Shown here in pieces: positions 49,101-62,700 of a stretch of 64,000 bases of DNA. The translations under genes were made by a program, and so were the position numbers. Where the stretch lies: assembly GCA_013399875.1 (NCBI GenBank), contig VXAZ01018984.1, forward strand, positions 3,168,935 through 3,232,934, in the 5' to 3' direction. How positions within the stretch are numbered: the first letter of the stretch is position 1; the number at the start of each line of letters is the position of its first letter. Below the pieces are notes generated by a model. The model searched no databases and was not told the origin of the DNA. It was given only the letters and a program-made list of their open reading frames with translations. The DNA is from Gymnorhina tibicen (taxonomy: Eukaryota; Chordata; Aves; Passeriformes; Artamidae).

Positions 49101-52100
49101 TTCTTCGTGCCATGTATGAAACCCAGTGGAGCATTAAAAATTAATCGCAAACACATTGCTAGTGGTTTTGTTTGTTTGTTTTCTGAAAAATGTTCTTTGT
49201 TATCTGAAAATAGTGAGCACACCTCTTAGAAACTGAATATTCAAGAGAATGAGGGAAAAAAATACAGAGCTCTAGGAACTGATATTCCAGATTCATTCTG
49301 TCCTTTCACAGTTTGATCTTGTCAACTCCAGAAACAATAACTTCAGCATAATTAAAAGCAAGATTTGCTGCTAGTATTTAGTGAAGTTATTGAAAGCATG
49401 TAGAGAAAGAAAATTAAAAAATCAAGTAAAAAATGTATTATGTTCTCTTAGTATCAAATATCTGACAAGGTAAAAGTGGCCTTTTTTGTCACTAAGTTTT
49501 GGAAAATGGGAAAAATTAAAATTTAACAGATTTTATGTAAATAACTACTTTATGTGTATGTTTTTGCATTTTGTCTTGCAGTCCTGTAGACTCTTTTCTT
49601 GTAATCAAAATTTTAAAATCTAGATGACAAATGGTACGATCCCAAATTGTATTTCTGCACACAGGCATCAGTTTCTATAAATTCTGAGAACCCACAAAAC
49701 AGAAGTCACTTAAGTGAAAGAGTACTGCAAGTGTTTCGCAGTTTTGAAATTCAGGCCATTTTTACTTATAAATATTATTGGGGAAGAAAATGTCATGCAA
49801 CATTTCTTTTTGCAAAAAGTAAAATGCAGACATCACTTGAAAGATTATATACATAGGAAAAGATGGTGAATTATTTGGTGAAAAATACTTAGTTGAAAAA
49901 GGCTAGATATATTAATTTTACATTTTTAGAAGAATATATTCTGGTTTTCCATTTTGAAACAATCTTTCCTATGTATGGCACTTCTTTTGTTTTAATGGAT
50001 TCCAAAACATTGTTTGTATCTTGTCAGATGAAACCCCTGAAAATAACTTGTTAAACTGAAACAGTTTTTAAAAATCTTTTTTTTCCCATAGACAAGAACT
50101 GAAAGAAGTTATTCATGCAGTTCTGTTTCATAATCTTAAGGCACAGAGGTTTGAAATTTTTGCTTGACTCTGGTTGGAAGTTTATCCTTCCTGTCCAGTT
50201 TTCTGGGATGTCTGAAATAAGGGTCGAATTCTCAAGAAGACTTCATTCTGTGCTCAGTTTATTCCTGATTCTTGCACAACCAGGAAGAAGAAATGAGCAG
50301 TGATGCTGTTATCTCAGCACAGCAATTTGTGAAAATGGAGTGAAGGGGGTTCTGCAGTAGAGGATTAGGCCTGATTTTAACCTTACAAACGTTTGTATTT
50401 CCTGCCTAGAGGAGGGCTCTGACTTCATGCTGCCCTGGAACCCAAGACTGGAATGATGTGATTGTACCATAAGAGAATTTGAAAAGCCATTGCTTTGGGT
50501 TATACGGAGCATATTTGCTGGGCTGCTGTACATTGTGGAGACATTCCCCTCTGCAGGCTCTGGGGGATGGTACAGAGAACTGTACAAGAGCAGTGGGAAT
50601 AATAATCCTAAAAGTCTCCTTACCTACAGCAAGCAAACTGGTGTGTGTGGTGTGCAGCACAGATGCCTTGTCAGCAAGAGGCAGGGGAGAGGACAGCTGG
50701 ACGTGTCTGGCGTGCAGGTGTTTCAGCTGGTATTCACACTGGCTACTGGCAAACAGATCTCTTTCTCCTTTTTTTTTTTTCCTTTAATTTCTTTTTCTGG
50801 TGGAGGAGGAAGAGACAGTGGGAGGTAAAGAAAGAAGAGGGATCACCCACAGTCATTTCCCAGAATGGAAGAGGAGAAAAGCAACACATCAGCTCAAGCC
50901 CTGTTTACACATAGAACTGGCTCAACTTTCCTTTGCAAGTATAAATCAAATGGTACAGACTTGGGATGTTTTTCTCTCTCCTGTGAAGACAGCCTCTTCT
51001 TTTTTTTTTTGACTTATGGGGATTGTGCCTCCAGGAGTTCTACATTGCAAGTTGTAAACTTGACTCTGAGCTTTTTTGACTGAAAGCAACAATTTTCTCT
51101 TCAGTAGGTTTCTTTTTCCCTGGAAAATCACACTGTGACTTGTGTCACTAAGAACTGCTTCAGTGACATAAAGTGGTTACACATTCAGTAGCTTTAGATC
51201 CTTCCTTGGGAGCATTTTTTTATGAGCAAAATATTCTCCAGATTATCATGACTGCACCTGCCTTCTGTGACTGAAGCATGAAGGTCATGGAGAAGTTATT
51301 TGAATTTTGAAATTCTTGACAATGATTTCTGAAGTGATTGACAGCTGGTGAAAGCTAGAGCAGCTCTTGGGATGGTCTCACCTAAGTCCGGCTACAGACC
51401 AACTCAGAGAAGTCGTAGGTGATCTGCAAGCTTAACTTCACTGTTCTGTACAATTTAGGCTTTTGATAATGAGGTCCTAGGATAAATTACTGGGGTCTGC
51501 CTGTACTCACATAAATATTGCAGTTGAAATCTGCTTCTCATTCCTCGTCATTTCTTCTTTTTATTTGTTGGTTTGTTGTTTTTGTTTTCTTTCCTCTCAT
51601 GTAAATGTAGCAGTCAGGAATTGGGTTTTTCATCTATATTGGACATGTGCCATTTAGTCCTACATCTGTTCTCCGACAGTAGCTAGTTTCAGATGCCTTG
51701 AAGGGGAGTATATAGCAATGTAAATTATTATTACTGTTACTGTATTTGCTACAGTACAGTATTGCTACCAGATGCCACTTGGGGCTTGCATCTCTCCTCA
51801 TTTGGGATATGCATTATACTTAAATCTCATCAACCATTTTTCAGTTTTGTCAAAGCTGAGTTGGAATCCTCACTTAGAGTAGAGAAAATCTTGAAGTGCT
51901 TCCTCAGCTTGTTCCACAGTGGTTCCCATTCTATCAGCATCATTTCCCGTAGAGCTTGGTTTTGCTCTTGAGTCAAAGGGCAGAGTTTTCTCATGATTTT
52001 CTGTTAGCTAGTCATAAGATCTGAATGATTCTGATCTTTTAGTTTATGGGAACATTGTCTTTGACTTCCACGTCACAGAAAGCTAAGCTAAGATGCCTTT

Positions 52101-55026
52101 GCTTGCTGGAATTTCTGATACAGTTTTAGAGTGGCTATTATGGTTAAGTTATTATCATAACAGAGCCAAAATTGGGTTCTGGCCTGTTTCTTCATCCTTG
52201 AGGCTTGCTTTCCTTCTCCATGGATCTGCTCTATTAATATCATGCATTAGTTTGTTGAACAAGTTTGCTGTAGCACAGATTATTATGTGCATTTTCTTGG
52301 ACCAAACTAGAACTAATAATACGTAACATGTAAGTCAGTGATGTCGTTGTTTTGGAGAATGTCTTCTAAACAACTGGGATCTTTGCCCATCACCAACGAA
52401 TATGCTGACGTACTTAGTCATGTGGATGTTATTGTCTATCCTATAATTGCTTGAATTTATATAGGTCTTCAGGAGACAAGTGATTTGGGTTTAATTTTTG
52501 GTTCTCTCATAGAATATTCTTGGGAGTGTCACATTCTGGTTGATGTTTAATTTCTTCTCATTGCAGTGTGTGTACGAATATTCCCAAAACACACAAGTGA
52601 TCTCTGCGTCCTGATTACTTCCTCCTTGCCAAACAATTTCTTATCCTTAGATGAAAGTTACTATGAAAACTATTCCATGGACTTTTCACCTAATGTAGAA
52701 TTAGTTCTTCCAAATCTAGAATCAATTGTTTTCATTGGGAAATGCTAGATGCAGACCCTGACACTATAATTTCCTCATATAACTTACTGCTTCTTTTTTT
52801 GATTTGCCTTTTTAATATATTTTCTGTTCATTGCCTTCATCTTTGTTTTTGTATGTAGATATTTATCTCCCCTATGGCAATTTGCCAAATGTATTCTACA
52901 GTCTCAGGATAGGATGATCACTTCATTTCCCCTATCTGTCTTTTTGAGACTATTCTGCAATACATAAGAGTAAAACTCCCTCTGTGAAAAGTAGATTACA
53001 AATAGTCTTGTGAAAAAGTGTTCTGAGAATGCATTTGAAGCTGCTTAGCTCTTACTCTATCTAAGAAAACCGCAGTTGGGATAGAGTTTCGAAGCACAGA
53101 ACATTTTCTATTGCATCAATCTAGTGCCCTTTTTCTTTGCCAGAAGGTGCTCCTGTGTCTTTCACTCCTGTCCAGGAGTTTATTCCCCCTTACATCAGGT
53201 CTAGCAGGTCGTGCTGCTGCCAGGGTGTCAGTTCGTCCAGCATCACTCATTTCTCAACGGGGCAAGGCAGGATTTTTCCTTTGGAGCAGCTGACTGAACT
53301 GATTCAGCCACGGGCCTCAGGATCTTTGCTTCCAAATGGAACTGCAGAGAGGGAGAGAACATTCAGCTCACGGGTTGGGGGTAGGGGGAGGAGGATTTCC
53401 CCTTTTGGCAGCCACCTGCAGCTAGACCAGATTATGTATAATGTCAAGCCACATTCTTAAACAACTCACAGTGTTTCTGATCTAGTGAGACCGGAGTGTT
53501 TGATGTGCTTAGTGGAGATTTGACTTTTCAAACAGGTCTGGCAGCAAGTACTAAAAAGCAGGTGTCCTCCAGACTGGTGTATGACTTACATAGCCAAGAG
53601 AAGGCTTCACAGAAGGGCAGCTACTAGAAAAAAACAAGCATAAAACAAATAAGACACCATTAGTTTAAATGGGCAAAAGTCCACAAAGGAAAGGACCTGG
53701 CAGCTGACCACCAGTATTATTCCTTGCTGAAAAGAGATTTGAACTTTTTTGGCAACAACAAATGTCAGAGAATTGGATTTGAACAGGTGAAATTTATTAT
53801 AACCTTTGGACACAAATAGTCACAGAAAATCAGTGTGGGTGTTCAAATAATGAGGACTATCTGCAGCAATAGGTAAAGAAGAGAATCAGAGTATAGAAAA
53901 TTGTCACTGCAAGAAAGTACAGGGAAGAAGTGAGGTTTTCCTAAGAATATGAGTCACAGAAAATCAGTGGGAATTGGATGCCTTCGTCTTTCTTCTGAAA
54001 AGCCTCCAGCCAAGCTCCCAGAAATGACACTACTGAGGAAATGTGATCTCTCTCAGATCTTCTAAATGCAAACCTGTTCAAAGCACAGGAAAGTCATGTA
54101 CTTCAGGGCCTTCAGGAAGGTGCAGAAGGACAATTCCAAAGCAAGTAAAGATTTTAAGGAAGAGAGAAATTGATGTTGTGCTCAATAAACATGAACGTTG
54201 GGTTTACAGCATTGATGCCGAACTGTCAGCTGAGACTTTAAAAGGACATTTTCTCTTACTCTGTCTAAAAACTGAAGAAAACAATGGGATGTTTTTTAAG
54301 AGCAAGATTTCACCTATTTTTCTTTGTTGAAAGCCGTTCTTTTCCTATGCTGCAAATAGGAAAACGTGTCAAGCATAAACTGTGGTTCTGCTCATCCTTT
54401 TGTTCAAAATGGAATGTGTCAATTCAGCTTCTAGATACAGTATTGTATGCATTGCACTTGATGTGTTATCAAATAATCTCTGTTCCCAATCGTAACAAAA
54501 ATATTTGAAAATTCATGTGTGTGGTGATATAAATTCATATATCGAATAGAGTAAGTTGTTAGACTAAATATATTATATTTCAGCTGGGCAGAATTTAGTT
54601 TCTGTTCTTAAGAAAATATGGTGTGCAGCTGTTTTTTAACCTGCTTTCTATGTTGAAATGTGTACTGATACATATTCTTGTCTTGTTTTTGTTCTGCCCT
54701 AGGACAGCACTGGGGATAAATTTCTCTATCTGAATGGACCATTTCCTATTAAAATACTTAAATAAACATAGGAGAAACTTGCATATATTCAGGCACCTGG
54801 GTACTCATATTTACATAGGCTTAGTCACTCAGAGTTTGTAATTTTTTTTTTCCTTTTGAGTGGAAGAAATATTATATCATCTGCTTTTGAAATAGTTGAA
54901 TGGTGATATTTGTGTTTGTTTTTGGTTTTTTGGTTTGGTTGTTGGGCTTTTTTATTGTTTGGGGGATTTAATTGTTCAGGGTCGGGAGGGTTGGATATTT
55001 TCATGCTTGTTTTGTTTTTTGCTGTG
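46116..55026. other. About 9 kb of mostly unique sequence
   Basis: No gene recognised. Structure seen: a C/G-rich patch at 47463-47488, an (ACAA)n tract at about 48017-48033, a 12-A run at 48062-48073, T-rich tracts at 47107-47220 and 48121-48146, overlapping short frames at 50309-51131 on both strands, a G-rich run at 53372-53394, and a G/T-rich tract at 54911-54965. Frames at 50490-50828 and 53137-53460 reach about 110 codons without a domain. Confidence 0.5.
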
Positions 55027-55196
55027 GGATGCTCAAACACTGGCACAGATTGCCTGATGTGGTTATGGAGTCTCTGCCCTTGGAGATACTTGAAAACCCA
55101 ACTAGACAAGGTCCTGGGCAACCTGCTCTAGGTGATCCTGCTTGAGCAGGAAGTCCTCCGGAGATCCCTTCCAACCTCAGGAATTCTGTGGCTTTT
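55027..55196 (+). repeat. CR1 LINE 3' end
   Basis: Plus-oriented CR1: GCTCAAACACTGGCACAGAT, then GGAGATACTTGAAAACCCAA, ACAAGGTCCTGGGCAACCTG then CTCTAGGTGA, CTGCTTGAGCAGG, and finally TCCCTTCCAACCTCAGGAAT then TCTGTGG. Relative to the usual CR1 order it lacks the GTTGGACCAGATGA-type block between the GCAGG motif and the CCTTCCAACC block, so it has a small internal deletion. The minus-strand frame over it (54825-55121) is antisense to the element. Confidence 0.92.
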
Positions 55197-58100
55197 AACT
55201 GGAGACTTACTTGTATTTTTTTTTTAGCTGGGTGTTTTTTCTAGCACAGAGAGAAAAATAAGTCAAGCAAGGTAGGGTTTTATATAGAGGTTTAAAAACT
55301 GAGAATGGTAGAGACAAATGCAAATGGACAATGTGCATCCTACCGAGCTGATGGTTGATGGGCAGAGGAGCAGTGGAACGACAAAAGTACACATTGGCAA
55401 AGCTGGTCTTTCCAGAATGTTGGAAAGGTATAAAAGCCCTTCACGATGAAGAAAGTGTGAAGCAGTAATATTTTTCCTTCATTTTTATTTAGCTTTCTCT
55501 GTGTTTTAAGATTTTTCAAGGACATTTCTGTCAACAACATCTAGTTTTCTCAGTTTTGCCGAAGAGTGAGTCTTGTTTTTCTGAAAAGCTGGAAATGCTA
55601 CTTACTGTACTTGGATTACTGATCTTCCCAAAGCTGCTGACAGTCTCTGACACGCACAGATCCGTCGAGTGAGTCATAAAGCCCAGTCAGCTGTATCTTT
55701 TGCTTGTTCCTAGGTGAAATTTAGTAGGTACTCACTTTGTAGACTTTGAAAGCTGGCCAGGAGCTTTGACAAAAACCAACCTGAATGTTGCTGCTAAAAA
55801 ACGCCCCAAAAAGTGACATTGGAAAGTTGCCTTTTCATCATCTAAACAGTATTTTGTGCTGCAAGCAGGTGAAATTATGTTGTCAGGAAGCCCTTTCACT
55901 AGTATATGGTGAGATTTGTAATGGATAGAAGATTGTCTTTTGAAATAGCATTGCATTGGCATGACAAAGCCTTTAATTTTTCTGTTCTTTAGAATGAGTA
56001 GAATTTGCATTGGAAGAAGACTTATAACCCTCCCCTAAGGACTCTGTGGGTCACCCTAGATTGAGGGATATCAGACAACCTGACTCCTCTTCTCTTTCTC
56101 CTTTTCATGTCTGTAACTGTGCTACCATGGATTTAGTTGGAAAGATCTTCAAAGATGGGTGTTTTCTTTCATGGTAGAGTAGGAAGCTGGGTAAGTCAGC
56201 TAAAGAAAGAACAGTTCCTATACCTGCCAGGGGTATGAACTTCTTCTCCTATCAGTATATTTTGTTTCTTTAGAGCAACTGGATGGACTCTGTATTGCTT
56301 GCCAGTGGAGAGGAACTTAGTCTCTATATAAGCTTCCCAATGCTAACAGTCTTTTTGAAAGAGTGAACTGCAGTTCAGATGTTCTCAGTTTTGAAACCTT
56401 TAAATTGTTTTCTATGCTTTTATCATTCACTGTATTTTTCTCTTTTGTTTGAGCTCCAATATTACTTGTACATATTTGACACTTTGTAAAAATTATCAAA
56501 GATTTAAAGGTAAATGCATAGAATTAGGAACTTCATTCTGCAGTTGGCAGAGCTTTGTTTCTTTGAAGTATTAAATTATAATAGGCCCAATTCTTACTTA
56601 GAGAAGTAATCCACGTTTTTAAAATTTTGGGAATCTACTGCTTTTTTAAAAAAATCTCTAAGCAGGCAAAGTTCATAACACTAGTTGATCTCAATGGGAA
56701 TCAGGCAATAGACAAAATTTTAGATATTAGGTATTTTAGATATTCCGGTACACCAGTGCACTGAAAATCTTTGTTGTTCTTTGAAAATGCCATTTAGTAA
56801 CTGTCTGGATGTCACCTACACATACCAGTAGTTTCTGGATGCTAAATACTTTTTCAGAATAAAAATGCAGGAGATGGCCAAAGGTTCAAGGTCAAGTGCA
56901 AAGTAGGACAGGAGAGGGAGGACATCATTTTCAAGTGCCTCTTGGTAAAATAACCAGAGAAGACAGTAAGCCATTCATAAGGATTAAGGCTAATGGGTGA
57001 AAGTAAATTGTTTTAATTAGGTTTCTGAGTTTTAATCCAAAACAAAACTTGCAAGAGGCATATTGTAGATATCAGCATTTGATCCTACCCTATTAAATAC
57101 ATTTTCAGCATCTCAAGAAAAAGCAGCAATGGGATCGTCATCATCTCTCACCTCTCATAATATCTGTAGCACTCTTCTTAAATTATCAGCTGCCTCCCTG
57201 CCTGGCATGAAACTGCCTTGATCTTGATTTACAATGGTGGTAATGCTTTTGTTTAGTCTCGTGGTTAACCATTTAGTAAATATTTTTAAGACTACATTTA
57301 ACAAAGATACAGAATGATAGTCCTTACATTTACTGAGACTTTATCAGGTTTCTGAGCTTACAGATTCTCCTTCGCTTTTCATTGATAATGGTATTGCACC
57401 TTTACCTGGTTTGGTGCAAGGCATTTTGGAGGCACCATTTTAGGTTAATATAGGGTTTCTGACGTATATTCCCATCCCCTGTTGTCACCCACTCTGATCA
57501 GGCCAATTGCCAGACTGCAAGTTCTTTGCTGTGCCAGTCATTTAATTCAATGTATACAAGTGAAGTTGTATATTCCTTTCAATTTAGCAAGCATATGGCA
57601 GCAGATAGTAATGCTCCAGTGGAACTTAGAGAGAGGCAGGTAATAGCCATAAAATTTGGAAGAGTAGGCAAGAGAAACCAGAAATTCTTTAAGCACTCTC
57701 TATAGTGATCCTAAAAACAGTGTAGGCAAAGAACAGAACTTCTCTCTCCCTTCTGGTATTGCCAAGGAACTCTTCATGAGCCTAAAAAAGATGTGAGTGA
57801 TGTGGACAGGGACATGAATTTAGCACTTTTTTGTACCTGGGGTTGTCTACAAGCTAAAAAGAAACAGAAGCTTTCCTCAAGTGTGCAGTCTTTGGGACTC
57901 CAGGAAAAAACCAAGGATTTATTTATCTGCTTATCTTCTCTTCCTGAATATTATTATTCAATGACACTTGGATTAGTTTTGTTTGCAATCAGTTCTGTCA
58001 CATTTAGACCAACTCCAAATGTGTATGTCCTCAAGTATGATAAAAATTCAGTCGAAGAAGCTTAAACTGAGTAGTGAAAATTCTGAAGGTTTTCAATAAC

Positions 58101-59468
58101 AATTTTTAATGGAAGAACCATTGCTTTTTCTAGGTCAAGTGGATGCAAAAAGTGGTGGTCAGAGTTGTTTGAACCCTACATTAACAAATTTCAGTTTTTA
58201 TCTGTTCTAAAAAGTTCTGTAATATTTTGGTGTGTAATCAGTAACCTGTGCATCTGAAGAGTTTATATAATTTAGCAGCATTTTACAGCTTAAGGCCTTT
58301 AATAGAACTCAGTCACTTGTAATGCATCTCACTGTCTGATTGGGTGGGACATACAGGAACTAAGTGTCCATCCACTGAAAAAGAGAAACATAAAATATTT
58401 TTTAAGCTTGGATAGGCACGAATGAAAATTGTGGGTAGTCCTTTCATCTCTATCGAAATTATAATTTGAAATTAGGATTCCCCAAAATAGGGTGATTTAA
58501 AGCTTAGAAAACACATTCTTACTGAAAGTACCCTTCAGGATTTATTCCTAGGGATGATCCTGTAGTTAGTGGTTTTGAAAGAGTTAAACCCTTTACCTCT
58601 GGGAAAACATTTGCTTTTAGAATAATTCCTTGTCTTTCAGCAGTACTCAAGGAAACTGGGTGAGAGAATATACTATAATTTTGGATAAGAAGGAGCTAAA
58701 GGAAAGCTTCCTTCATTTTCTTGCTTTCCCTGCCAGCCTGCGCTGCAGCTCCAACCTTCTTTTCTCTGGCAGGAAGGAGAAAAGAAGAAAAAAAGCAGTG
58801 GATTCCTCAGCATAACTTCCTCTGTTCCTTGAAGTTTAGCCACTGGTCTAATCTCTGAAAGTTTTTCCTGGCTTGCATTGACTTGCTGCTCAGACAATGA
58901 GCACTTTTTTAACCTGTCAGGAGCTGAATTGCTTGGCCTGCCATCGGGTTGACAGTGTGCCGCTGTTTCTTAGACTACTCTGTTCCTGAGATGCAGGGCT
59001 GACACAAATCTGTACAAGGGCTGATTTTGTGAGTGCCCCAATGGAATCCCCTTCAACCGCTGTCTAGTTAGTAAGGTTCAGTGAATACTCAAGGGGCAAT
59101 CCTTGGCAATGGATTTGCCTTTTGCAGGAATTCTGTGCTGGAATTCTTAGTATAGGATGGCTCTGTTGAGCTGTGTGTGCTGTTTAAAAAAAAATCACTC
59201 AGCTTGCAGTTAAAGTTCTGTTTATGTTTCTGCAGTGTTTAAAGTTGTTCCTTATCTGTTGCCTATGCTCTTTATCATTCGTAGGTCTGAGGGAGATGGA
59301 AAAGACCTACTGGGCTACAGAGAGGGAGGCAGGCAAGCCAGAAGCAGAGACGAAGGTAGGCTTGGTTCTCAAGAACAAATAACACAGTAGAGAATGACAT
59401 TTCTTTATTATACTGTTTTCCCACAATAAATGTGCCCCCTACTGCAGTATTTTCAACCAGAAATGCAT
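55197..59468. other. AT-rich sequence, no gene recognised
   Basis: No supported gene or repeat. Frames at 55732-56010 (minus) and 57793-58065 (plus, 90 codons) are not recognised and lack splice context. Confidence 0.55.
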
Positions 59469-59538
59469 GCATATATCTATCTATCTATATATATATGTGT
59501 ATATATATATACACACACACAAGTGCATGTGTGTGTGT
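59469..59538. repeat. Compound microsatellite (TATC)n/(TA)n/(CA)n/(TG)n
   Basis: Consecutive short arrays of ATCT, AT, TATG/TA, CA and, after a 7-bp spacer, TG units. The CA and TG blocks are mutually complementary. Length polymorphism is likely. Confidence 0.95.
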
Positions 59539-59696
59539 AAATACAAGCTTCATGACTGCTGGAAGTCTGAAACCTGAAAGACTGAGACTGTATTGATGTG
59601 GTTTCAGAGGCTGAATGTCACCCACCTGTACCTGCACTCAGGAGATTTCACACCACCGCACCAAAACACACATAATTCACTGCGGCATTTGACAGC

Positions 59697-59704
59697 TGAC
59701 GTCA
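59697..59704. promoter_or_regulatory. Full cAMP response element palindrome TGACGTCA
   Basis: A perfect CREB/ATF consensus inside a locally GC-richer block (about 59620-59860) that also holds ACCGCA/TGCGGC RUNX-like cores nearby. Motif matches alone do not prove function. The block has an 84-codon plus-strand frame (59593-59847) with no family motif. Confidence 0.35.
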
Positions 59705-62700
59705 CACCCAGAGCACATCCAGACTGCCCGGAGCAGTGTCACACAGGGGCTGCCCTTGCACCAGGCAGTGAGAGGAGTGCCCAAAGTGACCTGCATGATA
59801 ATTCTGTGCACTGTTTGCTTTGCATTAAGCTTGGTGGCTCCAATTAGCATCTGGACCTCATTGTGTTTAGCGTTTTTTCCAAACACGTAGGAAAATCCAT
59901 GCTCTGAAAATTTTATCTAAGACTATTTGGGTTTTCTTCTCATGTCTATATGTAGTTATTTTTGGGCTTGTATGGGGCCTTTCAGCTCTCCTTTTGTCTG
60001 TCAGGAACAATATTTTGTCATATCTGTAGCAGAACTGAAAAGATCACTTTTCCAAAAGGTGGGCTGTTTAGATATTTGCCTCATACTTACTGTTTGACTT
60101 CCTATTTCCCTGCTAACTAGTGGTTTTTTTAAATGCCATGCTGTAAAGGAAGGTTGGGCTTCTAAGGCTATTTTAACTTTTATCCTTGATAGCTTTCATT
60201 TCCCACTACGTGGTAACTTGCAGGATTGGGCCCGTGCTGTAGAATTTACACAAAAAGGTCTATGAGATTTGCTGGGCACAATTGTGAAAACTGTTCAGTA
60301 TATCCTGTTTTCTAAATGTCAGCTTTTTTCTTTTTTTTTCTCTTTCATAGTGGGTGGGCTGACTAAACAGAGACTTTTTTACATGGTACTTTGCTGTTTT
60401 CTAAACAGAGCAGCTATGTATGCTATCTAGTTTATATACAGCTTCTTTTTTTTCCTTTTTTTTTTTTTAAAGCAGGCTACTCTTATAAATATGTTGGATT
60501 TAAAAGAAGCTAGTCCTACAGAAAGTGCTTTGTTTCTAGTATCTAAAACGTCTCTTGATTTTTTTTTTTTCCTTCATATTTTAATCGTTGCTTTGCTGTG
60601 TGCCACTTTCTGTGTGTTTTGAAATAATTATGCGTAGGTCCTACAGTACAATAAGGCCAATGTTTGCAAGAGTTTTTGTTCTAACATATAGCATGGAATG
60701 GAGCTAATCAAAACCTAAGTGTGGACTTTGCACCCATTGCAGCTTCTAAGATACATATTAAACATTATTTTGGGCCTTACGACTGCATATGGTTTTAAAG
60801 AATTAAAAGAAGACCATTCCGAATTAGGAAGATTAGAGCAAAGAGCTATTCTAAAATAAATGATCAGTATTCTTAAAATATATCAGCACTTTTTGGATAA
60901 CTCTGCCACTTTTGAGCTTGCTGGAGAGTCAAAGGAAGGCATGCTTTTGCTGCAATTAATGCCTCTAACTGGACCACATACAAAATTATTATCCTAAATA
61001 AGCTGCATAGCTGCTGCTGCGATAATCCTGCAGGCAGCATATCAGATCAGGTTTGAGGTACTGTGTGGCAGAATTCATAGTGGAATTAAAGGCTCTTCTG
61101 AGCAAAACTGGTTCCCAGCCAGGGCAGCCCATATAAGCACCAGGAAAGTCACCTGAAAGTGGCCACTGGGGATGTTGCCCAATCTTTTTTCACTCTAAAT
61201 CTGAAAATTGGTTTCTCTGGATCTGTTGGGAACAGGTCCGTGTGTGCCAAGAACTGATAAAATATGTACTGAACTCTTCCTACTGCTCTGCCGATGTAGC
61301 TTTATCTTTATTTACATGTTATTCTTTTTCTTTGTAGTTTCTTCTGGTTTGATTTTTTTTTTCTTGATTATTTCTTGCCTTTTTTAGAATTCTGTCCATT
61401 CCTGGCAAGACTGAACTCCTTTTTCTAGGCTTCAGCCATGTGCCTACCACATAAAGGTTCTTGACTATGATACCTGATTTGATAATGCCTGTTGAGCGAC
61501 ATCTTAAGAGTTGAAGGCAGTGTTAACCAAGCAGTTAGCCAGTTAAAAAATTCATCTTAGGTTTACTTTGGAGTGATTACTTAGTGCCACATCAGCTTTC
61601 TGTTTTGTTGCTTAGTACACTGCTGTTTCTGTGTTTTACAGAGTGTTCTATGAGGACGTGCACTACTCTTACATTAAACCTGATCTCAATCCTATGACAT
61701 TGTCATTGTTCTGGCCTTGATCCCAAGTAACAGTTAACATGAGGAGCATAAAGAGTTTCTCTGGGTTAATGGTACAAGTCTCATATTGAATGCTCTGTTT
61801 CTTTGATGGAAAAGTGTTTATCCAGAAAGATGCTTTGGAGAGAAAGTTTTTATTCCGTATGATTCAGTTTGATCAGTCATTTTTGAGGGAGATGGTATTT
61901 GATGCTTTATTTGGTTATTTGCACTACCACAGAGGTATTCCTGAGGAGCGATTGAATTTTAAAGCGAGGGGAGCAAAAGGTAGCCTGTTACGTTTGCTTC
62001 CCGGGTTCCACTGCCCACAAAACGCATCACTCCGTGGGGAAGTAGGAGGTTCTAGCATTCCTTGGGATGTGTGGGAAATGGCGTGTGTGTTTATATGGCC
62101 GTGGTTTCACCTTACACAGGGACCACCAGGTTTTAATGACACACTTGGCCACAGGAGGTTCAAGCCACTGACCACTGTGTTTATTCCAGTGAGCCAACCC
62201 GTTGGCACTGGGAAATCTTTTACCCCAGTTTACACCACGAGGTAAAAATAAGACAACACATTTCTTGTCTATAGTCACATTTTCCAATATTGGCACTGGA
62301 GATTCCTAGGGAAGGCTTTTTTAATTCCCCCCCGCCATGTGCTACCTGTTAAAGGGAAATACCATGGAGGGTGTTTTGTCAGAAGGATGTAGGACAGTGT
62401 CAGTGTGCAAAAATGAATTTAGGCAGCACATCTTTAAAGAAACTTCTAGAGTGTGAGGTGAAAACAGCCCAGCTTCCCATGATGTCCTGTTTCTAATGAA
62501 TGCTTTGTTTGACATCAGATTCTTGCTTTTCGAAGTAAATAAGGCTGGATGCTGGAATTTTCTTCAGAAACCTCATGACTGTTAAGACTGTTTGGGACGG
62601 AGGGAGTGGGAACAAAAACTGTAATGGAACAGAACTATTAATTTAAAAATATTCTCCATTAACCTTTTTCTAATCCATTCTTAAAATAACTGGGGAGAGA

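Noticed and set aside
50309..51131. Dense overlapping frames on both strands suggesting a gene
   Set aside because: Frames overlap in several registers with no domain; the pattern comes from few stop codons in locally GC-richer DNA.
54825..55131. Frames on both strands near 55 kb
   Set aside because: They cover a G/T-rich tract and a CR1 copy.
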